From Oreocharis arfaki (Eukaryota > Chordata > Aves > Passeriformes > Paramythiidae): a stretch of 64,000 nucleotides of DNA. A model generated the notes under the pieces. It saw only the letters and a program-made list of their open reading frames with translations. It had not been told where the DNA came from and made no database searches. Shown here in pieces: positions 23,049 through 36,565 of the stretch; within the stretch, counting starts at the first letter, position 1, and each line of letters begins with the position of its first letter. The stretch spans positions 1 through 64,000 of the forward strand of contig VZRR01010834.1 of the NCBI GenBank assembly GCA_013398015.1, written 5' to 3'. The translations under genes were made by a program, and so were the position numbers.

Positions 23049-26000
23049 AATATGAAGGAAAAAACAACAGGCAGTTACTAAGACAGAAAGCTTCAGACAG
23101 AAAGACTGGAAAGCTTCCCTGACAGAAAGGACTCCAAACTGGCTTCCAAGCCTTTTATCCTCCCTTCACCATTCTCCCTCCCTCCCCCAAATGAACTGCA
23201 TCTGTCACAACTGTCAGAACCAAATCAGGTTCACCTGGAAACATTCTTCTCCAACCCTGAAGCAAATCGCTAGAAAGTCAAGGCAAATGGATTTAAAGCT
23301 AAAAAATTATTAACTCTTAAGTATTTCACATCATTTCTAATCTCAAAAGAAAAAGAAATATGTTCTGCCCATTGAGTGCCTCTAGCAAAATGCCCCAGGA
23401 GTAAATAAAGGAGTGACTGGTGAATGCATTTCACCATGGCTCCAGGCAGGAATGATCAGCATCAGGTGCATTAAACAGCTCAAAGTCTATGTCAGTGGAA
23501 GCAGCTGAAGTGGTGAGTGCTAACGTTTGATGATGCTATGGCAGGCATAAATACAAAAGTGTGTTCGTAGGAACCTACTATTTAAACATGGCTGGGACAA
23601 GGGGACTAGTTTGGGTGCTCAGCTTTGCCCATGCAGGACTGCAACCTTAACAGCAGCATTAAGACAAATGATTGTTCTGTATCATCCTTTGCATATAGCA
23701 ACTAGAATTACACATAAGTATTTGGTCATCTTCCTATCACACCCCATGCAGTTACTACAGGTGTGTATTTTATTTCTGGATCCTTCTTAGAACAATTGTT
23801 GCTGAATTTACAGAGCTGTTCTGGCAGAAATCAAACAAAGATAATTTTGTTTTAGTGGTCCCAGTGGTTTTTCAAAGGGCTTTTTTGAGTTTTGATCCTT
23901 TCACGTATTTGCAGTGCTCATGCCAACTTGCCATAGTGTTTGGTACCTGCTGTACTGCCCAGATAGCAGAGCACCCTTATGGGACCTATACAGTTAAGGA
24001 TGTATGAATACTCCAGTGTCTTTCTGTACATGTCGACACATATCTTGGAAAGCTTGGACCCTGTTTCCCACCTCCTCTCTCTTCATAACCTTCCTCTGGA
24101 TGTCAGATTTTTCAGTACAGATTCTGCAATGGGACTTCAGACTGACGGTGCCTCTTTCTGGAGTTTACCTCTGGGCAGCACCGGCTCTGCAGGCAGCTCC
24201 TGCAGAGTTTTCTCAGTGTTTGTTTGGTTTTTTTTTAATTCTCTGGATGAGTAAAATGCAGCACAGGCCGCTGAGGGGGAGTTTCAAGAGTACCCAGACC
24301 ACGTGCAAGCAGAACTGGAGTGTTCTGCACCTTGAGATGGGTTCAGTTGTTCACATTAACACACAAATCTGATGTCCCAAAGTCATCTTCTGACCCTTCT
24401 TGAACTCTAGATCAGCTGGACCAGAGGGTTTCAAAGACATCACTCTGTAGTGAATCAGTGATAGAGATCTTCCCCAGAACTGAGATTTATCAGGAGAAAT
24501 TTGCCACAGCATTTCACAGGGAAGCAAACTTGGACCACAGATGAATGAGAATGGAGAATTTGGGTTCTCACCTGGCAAGGTGAAACAGACAGGCTGAGGA
24601 AGATAAATAGGTGCTAATAGGAGTTGTTAACAAGCGAGGGCGCAAAGACTAAGGGATGCCAGGAGACCTCGCGGTGGCCGTGGGTGGGACAGCTCCTGCA
24701 GGTGGGACTGCCTGACGACACAGCGCTCCTCTTTCCTGGCCCCTCCCAGAGGGGACTCTGGCAGTGCAAGAGGCCCCCGGACCTGGCAGGTGCTGCCGCG
24801 CCCTGCGAGCTCTCCGTCGTACAGCACGAACCAGACGAGTGATATCCTATTGCCACCCCCGCTTCGGGGCATTTCTCTGGCTCACCATCACTTACACAGG
24901 GGTGTTCTGGAGGTGGGGGGCAAGACCAGAGGATCTTTAGTGTAGTTATAAATATGCAGTGAAATATGCCATGGAGACAACAGGTATTAATTTTCCTTTC
25001 TTGAGCAGCACTACGATTTTATGCTTGTATGTAGAAGTCATCATTTCCAATCTTTGCAGAGAATGTCTTCCAGGCAGGTGAGTTGTGATGACAATGAAAA
25101 GCTGCAGAAAATGGATGAGGCTACATGGGAGAGAGAAAAGGTTTTTATGCCTATTTTCTGAGTGCTATTAGGGCTCCAATTCTTCAGTTGGCTTCTGTGC
25201 CATACAGCATAAAAAAGCACCAGAAAGACATTTCTGCTCTGAATTCTCCTAGCCTATTTTCACCAGGTTACGGTGGCAGTGAAGTTCAAAGGGAAAGCTG
25301 GGTGTGGAGAGGCATAGGTAGAAGGACGTGTGGATGAAGAGACTGAGAGTGGACCTGTTAAGCTGACAACTGTAGCAGCGTATCTGATGTTTGTGAATGC
25401 TATAAACAGCAGTAAAATCTGTGCTCATAAAACCAACAGTTAGGATTAGGGCTGTTTCCAAATTTCTTTGATTGAAATTGCATTCAACAGTATATATCAG
25501 ACCTTCCATATTATTATTTCCAAAATCCATGTCCACTTCCGTCAGTTGTCCTTTTGTTACCTTTTCAAGTAATTTTCTTGTTGCCCTTTTCTGTCAGAAA
25601 CCTTTCTGTTTTGCCCTGCCATGGCAGACATTGTATTGCTCTTGGGGGGTACACTGAATTTCTAAACAGGAAGAGGGGCATTCTTTGGGATCTAAAGTGC
25701 CTCAATGTAACTTACTGTTCTGCCTCAAGCTTACTGCTGAGGACCAAAGCAAGAGAATGTCCAGAGTGAACACGATTAAATCAGATTTAAATTCAAACAG
25801 GCTTTTATTCTTAATAAATATTATTTTTCCATAATCCATGGGTGATTTGGCCCAGTGACTTCCCAGAAGCCACAATTGCTGTAGGACATCCTTGCTAAGC
25901 TTCACAGCCCTGTTTGGCTCCAGCGCTACCGCAGGCTGGGCTAGGTCCCTGTGAGGCTGGGGAGTCACCTGCAGAGGGGAGCAGGGGCTGCTGGGGACCA

Positions 26001-29000
26001 GCTACCCCTTCCCTCCCAGCCACCCTTCCCCGGGGCAGCCCTCAGCAGCCTCCAACCATGCTGTTTCCATTGCACTGCCTTTTCCATGAGGGAAAAGGAA
26101 GCTGTAGGAGCCAGAAGTCATGAGCACAGAATGCAATAGCAACCTGTGAAAGTGACAGGAGGGAAGCACACAATCTGTGTCCCGTGGGCTGCAATATGTC
26201 CCAGCTATAATAAACTGCAGCAGGAATGGGTTTGTTCCAAGCTTGTGTGCTGTATTTCTGCAAGTAAAACATACCTGGGCATCCAATGCTGCACCAGCTG
26301 CCCAGCCTAATCTGTGCTTCTGGATGAGAAGGAATACAGAATCTCGCTGAGTTCCCCCATCCGTATTTCACTTGCACACCAGGAATACAGAAACTCTGTT
26401 TGCTGTTGTTGTTAATTACTACTGCTGTTTTGTTTGGTCACTGGACAGGAGAAGTCAGCCCCAATACCAAGGGCCTTAAAGGGCTGGTATGGATGCAAGC
26501 CAGCACAACTCAGGACACATACCAAACACCAGTCTTGTTTTCATCAAGGTGCATCATTCTTGTGATTAATAGACAGTTTTGTCTAAAACAGGCGAAGGAC
26601 AGGGCTGGGGATCGGAACTGACTTCAGAGAGTTTAGGAGTGTATAGTTCTGTACTTCTCCTCAATCATTACTTTATTTCTTTGTACATTTGATGGTTGTA
26701 CCATGTAACAATCCCTTGAAGGCTTGGCTGTCCAGAGGCTTCTAAGAACTTCCCTACAATACAGAGGTAGCATTGTTTCTACTAGGTTACTTTGCAACCT
26801 TGCTAAAAGAGCCAAACGTAGCTCTTCAGTACTTAAATTACAGTCCTACTCAAAGCAAGACAATTCCTTAGCCTGTGGCGTAGTGACTTCTGAGAGGTTT
26901 TCTTCTCTGAAACCAAAAGTTTTCTTTTTTCTCCTTTTACTGTTAATCCCTCTGATCTCAGTTTAGGACTTGATGATGAACCTACATTCTCCTCATGCAC
27001 AGTGTTTCATAGTCCAAGTGTTGCTTCCAGTCACACCTCATAGATCTCAAATGATACTCAGAGTTGCCTGAAAGGAATTCTGATATGATCAATTGCACAG
27101 GTGTAAGTGATAGCATTGTGTGGAGCCAGTCTCTACAGAGGCTTGCTCTGAAGACAGGCCACTGATTAAGCACTTTTTTTTTTTTTAAACTACAAGCACA
27201 AGCCAGCGAAGAATCCAGTTCATGTTTCAGTTTGGCTGTTTTGGTGAGAAAAATGACACCTTGGAACCGCAAATACAAGCAAGTTTTCATTAAAGCAGTG
27301 AAAGGTAAACCCAAATGCAAGGAAAAAAATACATCTGCAAGAACTGTGATGCTGTTTTACTGCTGAGACATAATAATAATAAACATTTTAAAAGGTTAAA
27401 CCCTAGTTTATAAATAATAAGATCAAGTTTCAAACACACATTGCCAAACAGCTGTTTGATTCTTTTTTCCCTTCACAGTAAGGTTACTCCATGTGTTCAA
27501 GAGCATGAAGCAAAGGCTCTCCTTACCTGAACACACTGAGGTTTTAACTGGAGGCATTGGAAAGGCAGGTGAGGTTTCACAGCTAATTTACAGGAGTCTC
27601 AGTGACCAAGGTGGACCAGGGATACCAATCTGAGACCTGCTGCTGTAGATTAATACCACAATTTCAAAAGAGCACCTTGTGACAAGCTAGAGGAATCCAA
27701 ACTTAGGGATAAAGACAATGAAATGTAAAATACGGGCTCTCACCCACAGCAGTGTTTTCTGGCCATGCAAAGGTGGATACCTATCCCAGCAGGTGGAGTG
27801 CTGTCACATGGCAGGTACCTTATGCAGTATTTTCAGCCAAATTGTCCAAGATTGGTTTTGCAGTCTTGCCCCAGGAGCAAAGCTGACTTTACTGGGTCAT
27901 GGGGAGATGCTGCATATAGTGGTGGAATTCAAGACTTGTAGCTTACGGACTAAAAAACAGCTTAAATGCTTAATGAGAAAAATTAATCACGTACAGCAAA
28001 GAACCCAGGGGGTAATGTTAGTGCTAGGGGGCTGCTGCTTTGCCAGGTACATGGACTCAATGCTGATGCCTAGACTGATGCATAAAGGAGTGAGTCTCTC
28101 CCAGCAACCTGCACAATCCCATCAACACAGATCATGCCCAGCTCTGTGAAGTGTATTAAATACCCTGCCATAGCAAATGTGGTGGCTTCCTTCAACACCA
28201 CCTCTTTGGAGAGTTGTAGAGGGGAAGAGGCAAGAGAATCAACTGAATTTGGTGGCTCTGAGACAATGGCCTGGGTACTCTGGTGGGGCACTGCAAATTC
28301 TGAGAGGTTACCTTAAGTTAAAGGGTTTTAAGCCTGACATTAAAATGGGTCACACAGTTCAAGTACATTGTTGCAAGGCTTTCAGTGAGTAAGCAGAAGC
28401 TTCTTGTAAAAATACTGCTGAATTCAGCCTAAGCTGAACAGAGCATATGAACCATGGGGCAACCCTGTAATACTTCATTGGCGTAAGGAGCCAAACACAG
28501 ACAAAATAAAATGAGACAATTTTCAGGGGAGGGTAGACTTCAGAAAGTTTGGGAGTTTAGTCTGTGTTTATTTGTCATGAATGTTTGATATTTGATAGCC
28601 TTATGTTACAGCTCAGACGTTGCTCACTTATGGCATGCCCCTAAACCACACAAAGCTTGTATTTTATTTTTATTTTCAGTATAAGTACTTGTGAGGGAAC
28701 TTTAAGGATTTACCTATGACCATGTGTGTAACAATTTAACACAAAAGCCAGGAAGCCAGAGTTGAGCCTAATTTCAGAGGCACAGCCTACAGAACTTTTC
28801 TGCTGAAATTGTATCTAGGACTACACAAGGCCAGCTGACAAACACCTTCCTCACTGGAGTCTGTGCACTCTTCAGATAAACTGCTGTCTCTCAGAGATTA
28901 ATCAAGTAATTGGAAGAAGCTCTTCCAGCTTGCCTGGGAAACCACTCGCTGTGTTAACTAGGGGATACCTTAACAAACAATGTGATTCACTTTGGACTTG

Positions 29001-31626
29001 TAAAACACAAACGCTTTAGACTTTAACATTTTGGAGGAAACCAAAATGAAAAAAACCCAAACTAGTTTATCAACTCTTCCAGCTTAGATTACTTTCCCAT
29101 GCATACATGCATACATACATACATGTGCACACATACATTCACCAGAATTTAAGCAATATACTGATTTTCAGACACCACGACTCTTCAGGTTCTCTGAACT
29201 ACTTAACACACATCAAGCAGAGATCTGACATGAAAATGACACTAAACCATTCTTCTTTGTACATAGCAATTCAGCCAACAGTGAGAATCAGCCCCACGGG
29301 TAAACTATCAAGGGATCAATTCAAATGATTTCCATTTCCAAATGATTCAGCCACAGCAGGCATTACCATATGCCTGTTTTCAGAGTGCTCAGCTGACAGC
29401 TGATGTCTCTTCAGTCCCCTCTGAGGCAAACTGGCTTTGTAGCGGGTGATCTTGTGATACAAATATCCCCAAATGAGACAAGGCTGAGTGATGACAATGA
29501 CAATGAAGAACAGAATTGTTCATTATATTTTTTACAAATACTTATTTCTCTAAAAATGTTCATTTCTTGAGGACACGCAGACCATTACAATAAGTAAATA
29601 AATAAAACTATAGAAAAGTAAAAATACCAGGCAAGCTGTTACACCTTTATTATGAGTAGAGAAAGTTCATACTGAATTACCTGGGATATAGCACATGAGC
29701 AGGAACTCAAAACTTCACTTGCTGGGGTCTGTCATTTTCAACACCGTTATCTCCAGTGTTGTTCAAAACAGAAATACAGTGTTGCTGTTTATTTGCTAAA
29801 GGGCTCAGCTCACACTGATAAGCACCAGTTAATCTTCCAATATACTTCTCAAACTATTAAGTACAGACTAAATTTTGTAGCAGAGTTTATCTTGCTGTCC
29901 CACTTGCTGCCTGTTCGTGACCGCCAATCCTTGCTGTGCCAACTACGGCAGCTGCCACTTTGGAAAACTTTATTTCTGTCCGATTTCATACAGTGTTTTG
30001 ATTTGCAAAGCAGGGAAGCCAACAGCATGTAGCTGCTTAGTTCTTGCTCATCCAGCAGTAGTTCTGCATCAGTTCTAGATTTCTCTGTCAAAAAACATTT
30101 TTCATCCTTGGCCATGCTTGTATGTGGAAAGGGAAAGAAGGTGTAAAGAGCAAGGAAGAGTGACGGGCAAAACCAGAATAGCTTTCCTCTTCCACTCCTG
30201 GAGAACAGTGAGACCAGGTATAGAGGATGCTGCAGAACCATTTTTTGTACTTTCTTATGCAAGTTTTGGAAAGAGGAGGTTACAGGAGAGAGAGAAGGGA
30301 AGATGCCCATGGCTCTGAATTTAACAAGGAAACCCAGGAGGGACTGCATCAAGAGATCTCTGGATAAAGCACAGATGTCACCTGTGCAATCACATTCCAA
30401 TTATTGCAGAGGCTGTTGGAATTTTTAGAGGGTATCTGCTTGGAAGGAGGACATGTTAAATCAGTAACAGTGGGGGAGACCAGCTGGGACAGCAACACAA
30501 TGAATGGGTGGTTTTCTCTCGAAGGGGTGTGTGTGGGGTATGTGTTTGTGAGTGGTTATAAATTGTTTTGCAGAGTTTTTCATATCGTAGAGCATCTGTC
30601 GAGCTTTTGACTCTCAATATAACAACGCCAACCCTCTCAAACAAGTTAGAAACCTGTGGCACACAAGTGGTAAGTCAGCTGAGAGGAAAGGGGTAAGGAT
30701 CACAAGAAAGGAAAGATGTCTGCATGTGGAGAAGGCAAAAGCCAACAACTCTTTCTAACAATAATTTCTCTCCAACTGGGTTATAGCAAGGAACCTAAAA
30801 AGCCAAGACTCGGAAAAGAGAGGAGCTCAAAAGCAGGGAAACATGAACAGCACTAAAGATGTTAACAAAATACGTTCTGAAAAGCAATGAAATGTGAAAT
30901 GCTTGTCTTTTACTTTCCTGGCAAAGAGTCTATGCTAGGGAACAACTGAGTGGAATGAGCAGAGAGGTAACCTTCTGCAGTTGTGTGCAGGCTGCTCGTC
31001 TGGCTGCTCGGCACCTCTTCCCCAGGCATTAGAGTCTGGCTTCTTCAGAAGTCAGTGCCACAGGCAGACGGACATCTATGAGACCAAAGCAACCGAGTTT
31101 CTCCTGGGAATACTGCGGAGAGATAACCCACACACTGTGTCTAGCACATGCCATGCCCTCAAAGTTTGTCCTGCAAACTACAACAATCCATGTATGAGAC
31201 TTGCATTAATCTGAAATGATGAGGAATCACTCACCTATGTCTCCCAAAAGGAATGGTCCCACTATGCCTACCCCATACTCACCTTCCAGTGTCTCACAGC
31301 CTTTCAAAGTGCAATTTGCTGGCAAACTCAATTGCTTCCTTCAGTTCAGTTCAGATCTGTCTTGTCACAGACACAGTAGCATCATCCCATTTGTTCCTTG
31401 GTGAAATCATGAAATGCAGGTATTTATGCCTTAAGATTTTCTGAAAAACTTTAACTGAAAAATTTTACCAGTCATAAATCAGAAAGACAGTTACGCCTTT
31501 GCAAACTACACCCAGCAAAACTGGATGTACTCTGTAATTACTTATTGCAATCCCAAACATGCAGATCAAGATTATCTATTGAAATGCCAGGCATAAGTTA
31601 TTCATTAACTAAAACCATTCTGTAAT
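23049..31626. other. MOS-PLAG1 intergenic region
   Basis: About 8.6 kb upstream of MOS and downstream of PLAG1. The MOS promoter must lie at its left end (23.05-23.3 kb), but I see no clear TATA box or island. A small GC-rich patch occurs at 24.62-24.87 kb and another at 25.9-26.05 kb; neither holds a convincing gene. A short (ATAC)n run lies at 29.1 kb. ORFs up to 183 aa occur, but none shows a domain, biased composition or splice context. Confidence 0.55.
29099..29137. repeat. (CATA)n microsatellite
   Basis: Imperfect CATA/CATG tetranucleotide repeats, flanked by (CA)-like bases. Confidence 0.8.
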
Positions 31627-31632
31627 TTTATT
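31627..31632 (-). terminator. PLAG1: Candidate distal PLAG1 polyadenylation signal
   Basis: AATAAA on the - strand, about 4.9 kb beyond the PLAG1 stop. Mammalian PLAG1 has a 3'UTR of about 5 kb, so this is the best placed distal signal. A proximal AATAAA also exists at 36019-36014. Confidence 0.5.
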
Positions 31633-34600
31633 GATATATTTTGTGGAGTTCACATATTTTTGTACAGCAAACGTAACACTGTAGGCCACAAGAAGCTGCA
31701 GCACTATTGTTTAATAGCAGCAAGGTATATTTTATAATCAGGGTATGTGGACAATAAATAGTCTGTTTCTTTGGATGTGAATGTTTAAAATGAAGTTCTG
31801 CTGCAGCTTCATAATGTGATTGCTATTTTACAGAGCTTATACACAAAAATATATATGCAATCTTTTTGTCTATATTTTATACAAATACAACAGTAGTTTG
31901 TGAATACATTTTAAAGTACATATACATGATAAGCAACTCAATTTCCCATATCACAGGATAGCAAATTTTAAATGCAAGAAACATATACAAATTCAGTCTG
32001 GAATGCAGGGTTTTCTGTGTTCATTTTTTTTTCTCTATTTTTTTTTTTTTTGACTCAAAACTTTCATCATTAAAAACATTTTAGAATACAAGTCCAAACA
32101 ATTTTTCCATTAGCTAAAAATATAATTTCAGCAATCCGAGTCAGGTTTGGGTGTGTCATCGTTCCCCAGTATACTCTTCCCAGTTTTTGTCTAAGGCTTT
32201 TAGTAACATATAGTATGTTCTTCACTCCACACCATATAAAAAGCCCACATTTAACATTAACTAGCAGTCACCTATTTTTGTGAACAAGAGCTGGGCTTGT
32301 CAGCGTTTAAATTTGCATGTCCAAAATATTACTTTTGCAAGTGCATATGAATACATCGTGGTGTTGCACAAAGTTCATTAATGACAAGTTAAGTCACAGT
32401 ATAAAAATATATCATACAACTATAGGTCTAGTATAGTCCTTTTTTTTCTATGGGTAAAAATACATCTGAATGAGACAGGGAGGTTTGTAGCACCATGAGA
32501 GGAGTTGTATCCCAAGTTACATTAGCAGCATGATCCAATATAACAATATTGCAGGAGTGTTTCTGAGGAGATAAACATTCACTCTGGTTCAACTGTACCA
32601 CTGAAGCTTATACTGAAAAGTGTTTACATATGATTAGCAATAGTTCTGTGTCACTTCCAGGGCTAGATAACTGTTATCAAAAGACACTGCCTTCCAACAA
32701 AAGTAAGACACCCTTATTGCATAAAAGCTTTGGGACTACCCAAACACATTTTGAACTACTGTGGCGTTACTTGTAAGTTGAGCATGATGCTAAGTAAGCT
32801 GTGGTTTAAACTGTACACTGGGGGGAAGCAGGAAGGGCAGCTAAGCCTATAATGGTTTACTACATACCAGATAAGTACATATATTTCAGAGGCTTATCTA
32901 TAGACTGAGAAGAATACAGGAGAAGCTGCTAAACCAGTGTATGAGACAGACATAACAAAGGATGCAGGATCCCCTCAACATTTACGGATGCAGGATCAGG
33001 CCCTACGTTAACTTCAGACAGCAGCATAGCGATGATAGGATATGATAAAAAAAATTCTGTATCAAATACTGCATGTTAAATATTTTTGACAAAGTTTACC
33101 ATCAAGAACTCCAGAGGACACAGTTTGCAAACGGTAAGGACAAACTCCTAATTGTTTTTGACTGGTATTCAAAATGGCAGTAGAAGACAGTGTAGTTTGA
33201 AACATGTAAACCTAGTAAAAACCATTGTAAAACCCTTAAGAAAGACACACTGGTTCTGTGCAATATAGCAAATTGATAAGAAAACACTGTAAAAATGTAC
33301 CTGTTTAAAATTACAATGTCTACCATTTTGTACACAAAAGCATTATACCAAAGGCCTACATATATGTAATCTAATGGCACTTGAAACAAATTATAATAAA
33401 AGGTTTTATAATAAAAAGCATAACCTGTAAGAAATTTTCTTAAAAGGTTTAGGTTTTCTTTTTGAAAGTGCTATATCTTGTAATATGTGTAACATAGAGG
33501 TTGACCAAGCTTTACTTTAAAAAATATTGGCCTATAATACAAGTTTAGCTCACTAGGCAAATGATCCTGAAAATATGTACTCTTAACATTCATTATTAGC
33601 TTAATAAAGCAATCAGCTCTGGCTCATGTTTCAGTCAGTATATGGTTTTTAAAAACCGCTACTGCCAAATTAACAATAAATCACTCTATTCCACAATTTA
33701 CTACTAAATAAAGCACAAGCAACAAGTACACAAAAATATATATATTTAAAAAAAAAAACCCAACAACAAAACAACCTTACTAGAAGATTAGAAGTTGCAC
33801 AAAGAGTGGTGCATGATCAGCCAGCCCTCCCCCCTCCCGCCAAGAATCCATGGGAAATCAAGAAAACGGGGTTTGAAAACTGATGGTTTAGTAGTGGCCA
33901 ATATTGACTCTGCCTAAGTGATGCTCAAAAGCACTCTGGTGGTGTTGGTATTGCTTAAAGGGTCAGTCTGCTTCCATGTTATCCTACATCCTAGTTCAGC
34001 TGCAAACACACTGGGTGCAGCCACCCACTGAAACCCTGACTGAATGAGGTTCAATATCTTGTCTGAGGTCTCTATTTCTCAAGTGAAATGTACATCTAAC
34101 TCCAAGTGAAATGTCAATCCCTTTTCAGGAAGCTAAGGCACGAACAAAGTAAGTAAGGGTTCTGGCTACGCACTAAGAAATGGGTGTTGGCAAAGTGTCT
34201 GTGGGTTTTGTTTTTTACGAAGTCTTTCGGCAGCTGGGGCTGATAAGAAGTGGCTACAGACTGGAAATCTGTGTGCCAGGGGCTGCCCAGGGAGGGCAGC
34301 GCTGCCTGGCCACACTGCTGGGCCAGCTGCAGGATGGCAAGCACTCGTAGCTTTCCTCTGCTGCAGGGAGAGTTGCGGATGCTCGGCTCCACGCGGGACA
34401 TAACCCACTGGAGGAATTAAGTCCATTTATCTTCATCTCTGATTGATTAAAAGGATTGAGAATAAACCCAAATTTTTCTTAGATGCATTATGGTTGCTCA
34501 TTTAAACTAGAGTTACATTCGGTTGCATTCAGCTTGTGCTCTGTTCATCTGTGTTTTTCTTTCCTTTAGGAAGGTGAAGGGAAAAAAAGCAATATTGAAC

Positions 34601-36565
34601 AAATCATTCAACTAAAGATGTAAGTAAGCGAGCAATCTGTTTCACAGAAACCAGAGGAAGCAGTCGTGAAGCAGAGCTAAACGCCCACTTTGAGATAATG
34701 TGCTCCTAAACCCAAAATCTAGGAGTAGTTTGCAGAATTTCAAAAGGTAATTTCCTTATTAATACATCCTTATTTTAATGCCTTTGGAACACAAACACAT
34801 TTATAAAAATGTTATCTTTCAGTAATAAAATTTAAATACACATATGTATAAAATAGTAAAACTACACCTGCATATTGCTCCTAGAATTAAAAAAAAACAG
34901 TAGGAGCTACTGATAAAACATCTGGAGCATGAGCTCCTTAAATGGGAGCAACTTTTGTTTCTGTGAAGTATATTTAGTTTAACCACTTAAAACCTTGCAT
35001 GAGTCCTCATTATTGTTTGAGATATACTAATGTACTTGATTTCCATTTTTTAATTCCTTGTACAAAAATGACAAGGAAAATAATGTTACTGTTGAATGAC
35101 AGCAAATCTAGTTTGCTTTTATGCATCACAGGGTTGGTTGTTTTTTTAGGTTTTTTTTTTTCCTCTTTTGGTTATTAGGGGTTGGGGAATAGAATATATT
35201 GCATTAGGTAAAAGTGGTGTAAGCAATATGCTTTTACTTCACTCCTAAGAGTCCTGTCTTTAAATCTTGGCAGTGGGCAAAAAGTCCCTAACCAAGTACC
35301 CAGGTGTAGAAAGTGTGATTAACATCTAACTTGTTGCTTAGGAGGACATAACACACCATGAAACACAACTGAAAAGATCACTCCAATAAAAACAGAACAA
35401 AACAAAACAAAACAAACTGGTAGTTGCAAATTTACATTCACTTTCTGACTGCACATTAGTTTTGAACTGAAAATAGGTACACACTTTCTGGCTGGACTTG
35501 ATCCACCCTTCGGCGGTGGCAAGAGGGAGAAGACTGATGCCTACAAATGTGAATACACTACTGGAAGGTTCCTATGCAGTACTCCTTCTATGCTACTAAA
35601 GAGAAAAAACAGCAAGTTAAGAATTAAAACAAAAACTGTGACAAAATATTCTGCATTACTACATTACAACACTTTTATATTTCAAGATCAGCCATTAATT
35701 TTGCCTGTTTCCCTATACCAGAGTCACGAAAGCACAACAACACAGTTCCAAATTCAACTTGAAACATTTGTCATTTAGGCAAGCAGAGATTCTCTGTCGA
35801 AATTCTGTTCAGCCCTAATAGTAGAAAATTAAACTAATTTTTTTCTTCTGTTATCCATAACAGGCCACCAAAATTTAAGCCAGAAAATGGCAAAATTCTT
35901 AACAACTTTTATAATGACTTCAATACAAGTCAAAATGCTATATATATGTACATGTGTATATATGGACTTCTATATATACACACACAAGTTTTCAGAAAAA
36001 TCTGAATTCTATATTTATTTTAAAAATTTAGATTTGTCATTATAGAACAGGTCAGACGTGTCACTATTTGGGAAGAGGATTTGTTTGAAAACGGACTGAA
36101 GAATTTTTTTCCCAAATCTCAGGAATCTTTGTGATACATATTTTAAATGGATTATTTGTAAATAGTAAAATATATTAAAAGGCAAAAATGGCAGTTCTAC
36201 CACTGACATCAATAAAACGGAATAGCTGGTATGCTTGAAAAGGTTTTAAAAACGGGATGAATGTTGCCAGTTTGCTTGGGATGACTTTCTACTGAACATT
36301 TTAAATGTGTAAATTGGCAGTGAAAATGAAAACAATACAATGAGACTGTTTAAAAAAAAAAACCAACAAACCAAAGTAAACACAGCTGAGAATAAACACT
36401 TTCAAAACATTTTTAAAAAGTTAATTTAAATTTCTTACTGGCTTCATGAGATTGGTACTGTACAAAAGCAGATATTTTATAATGTCTTATAGTAGGCACT
36501 AAGTTAAAAATGGTCACCTAAGGCATTTCTACAAATAGACAGTTAACAAGCCAGCTTTGTACATC
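31633..36565 (-). other. PLAG1: Long AU-rich 3'UTR of PLAG1 (inferred)
   Basis: After the PLAG1 stop the - strand runs nearly 5 kb without another gene, rich in AT, T-runs and ATTTA-like motifs, to the AATAAA at 31627. Human PLAG1 mRNA has a similarly long 3'UTR that carries microRNA sites. The extent here is inferred from that and from the poly(A) signal, not proven. A TATATA/CACA-rich patch lies at 35939-35988 and an (AAAAC)n run at 35396-35415. ORFs on either strand here are shadows. Confidence 0.6.

Noticed and set aside
29849..30400. 183-aa - strand ORF between MOS and PLAG1
   Set aside because: No recognised motif, no splice or promoter context; length is within chance expectation for 64 kb.
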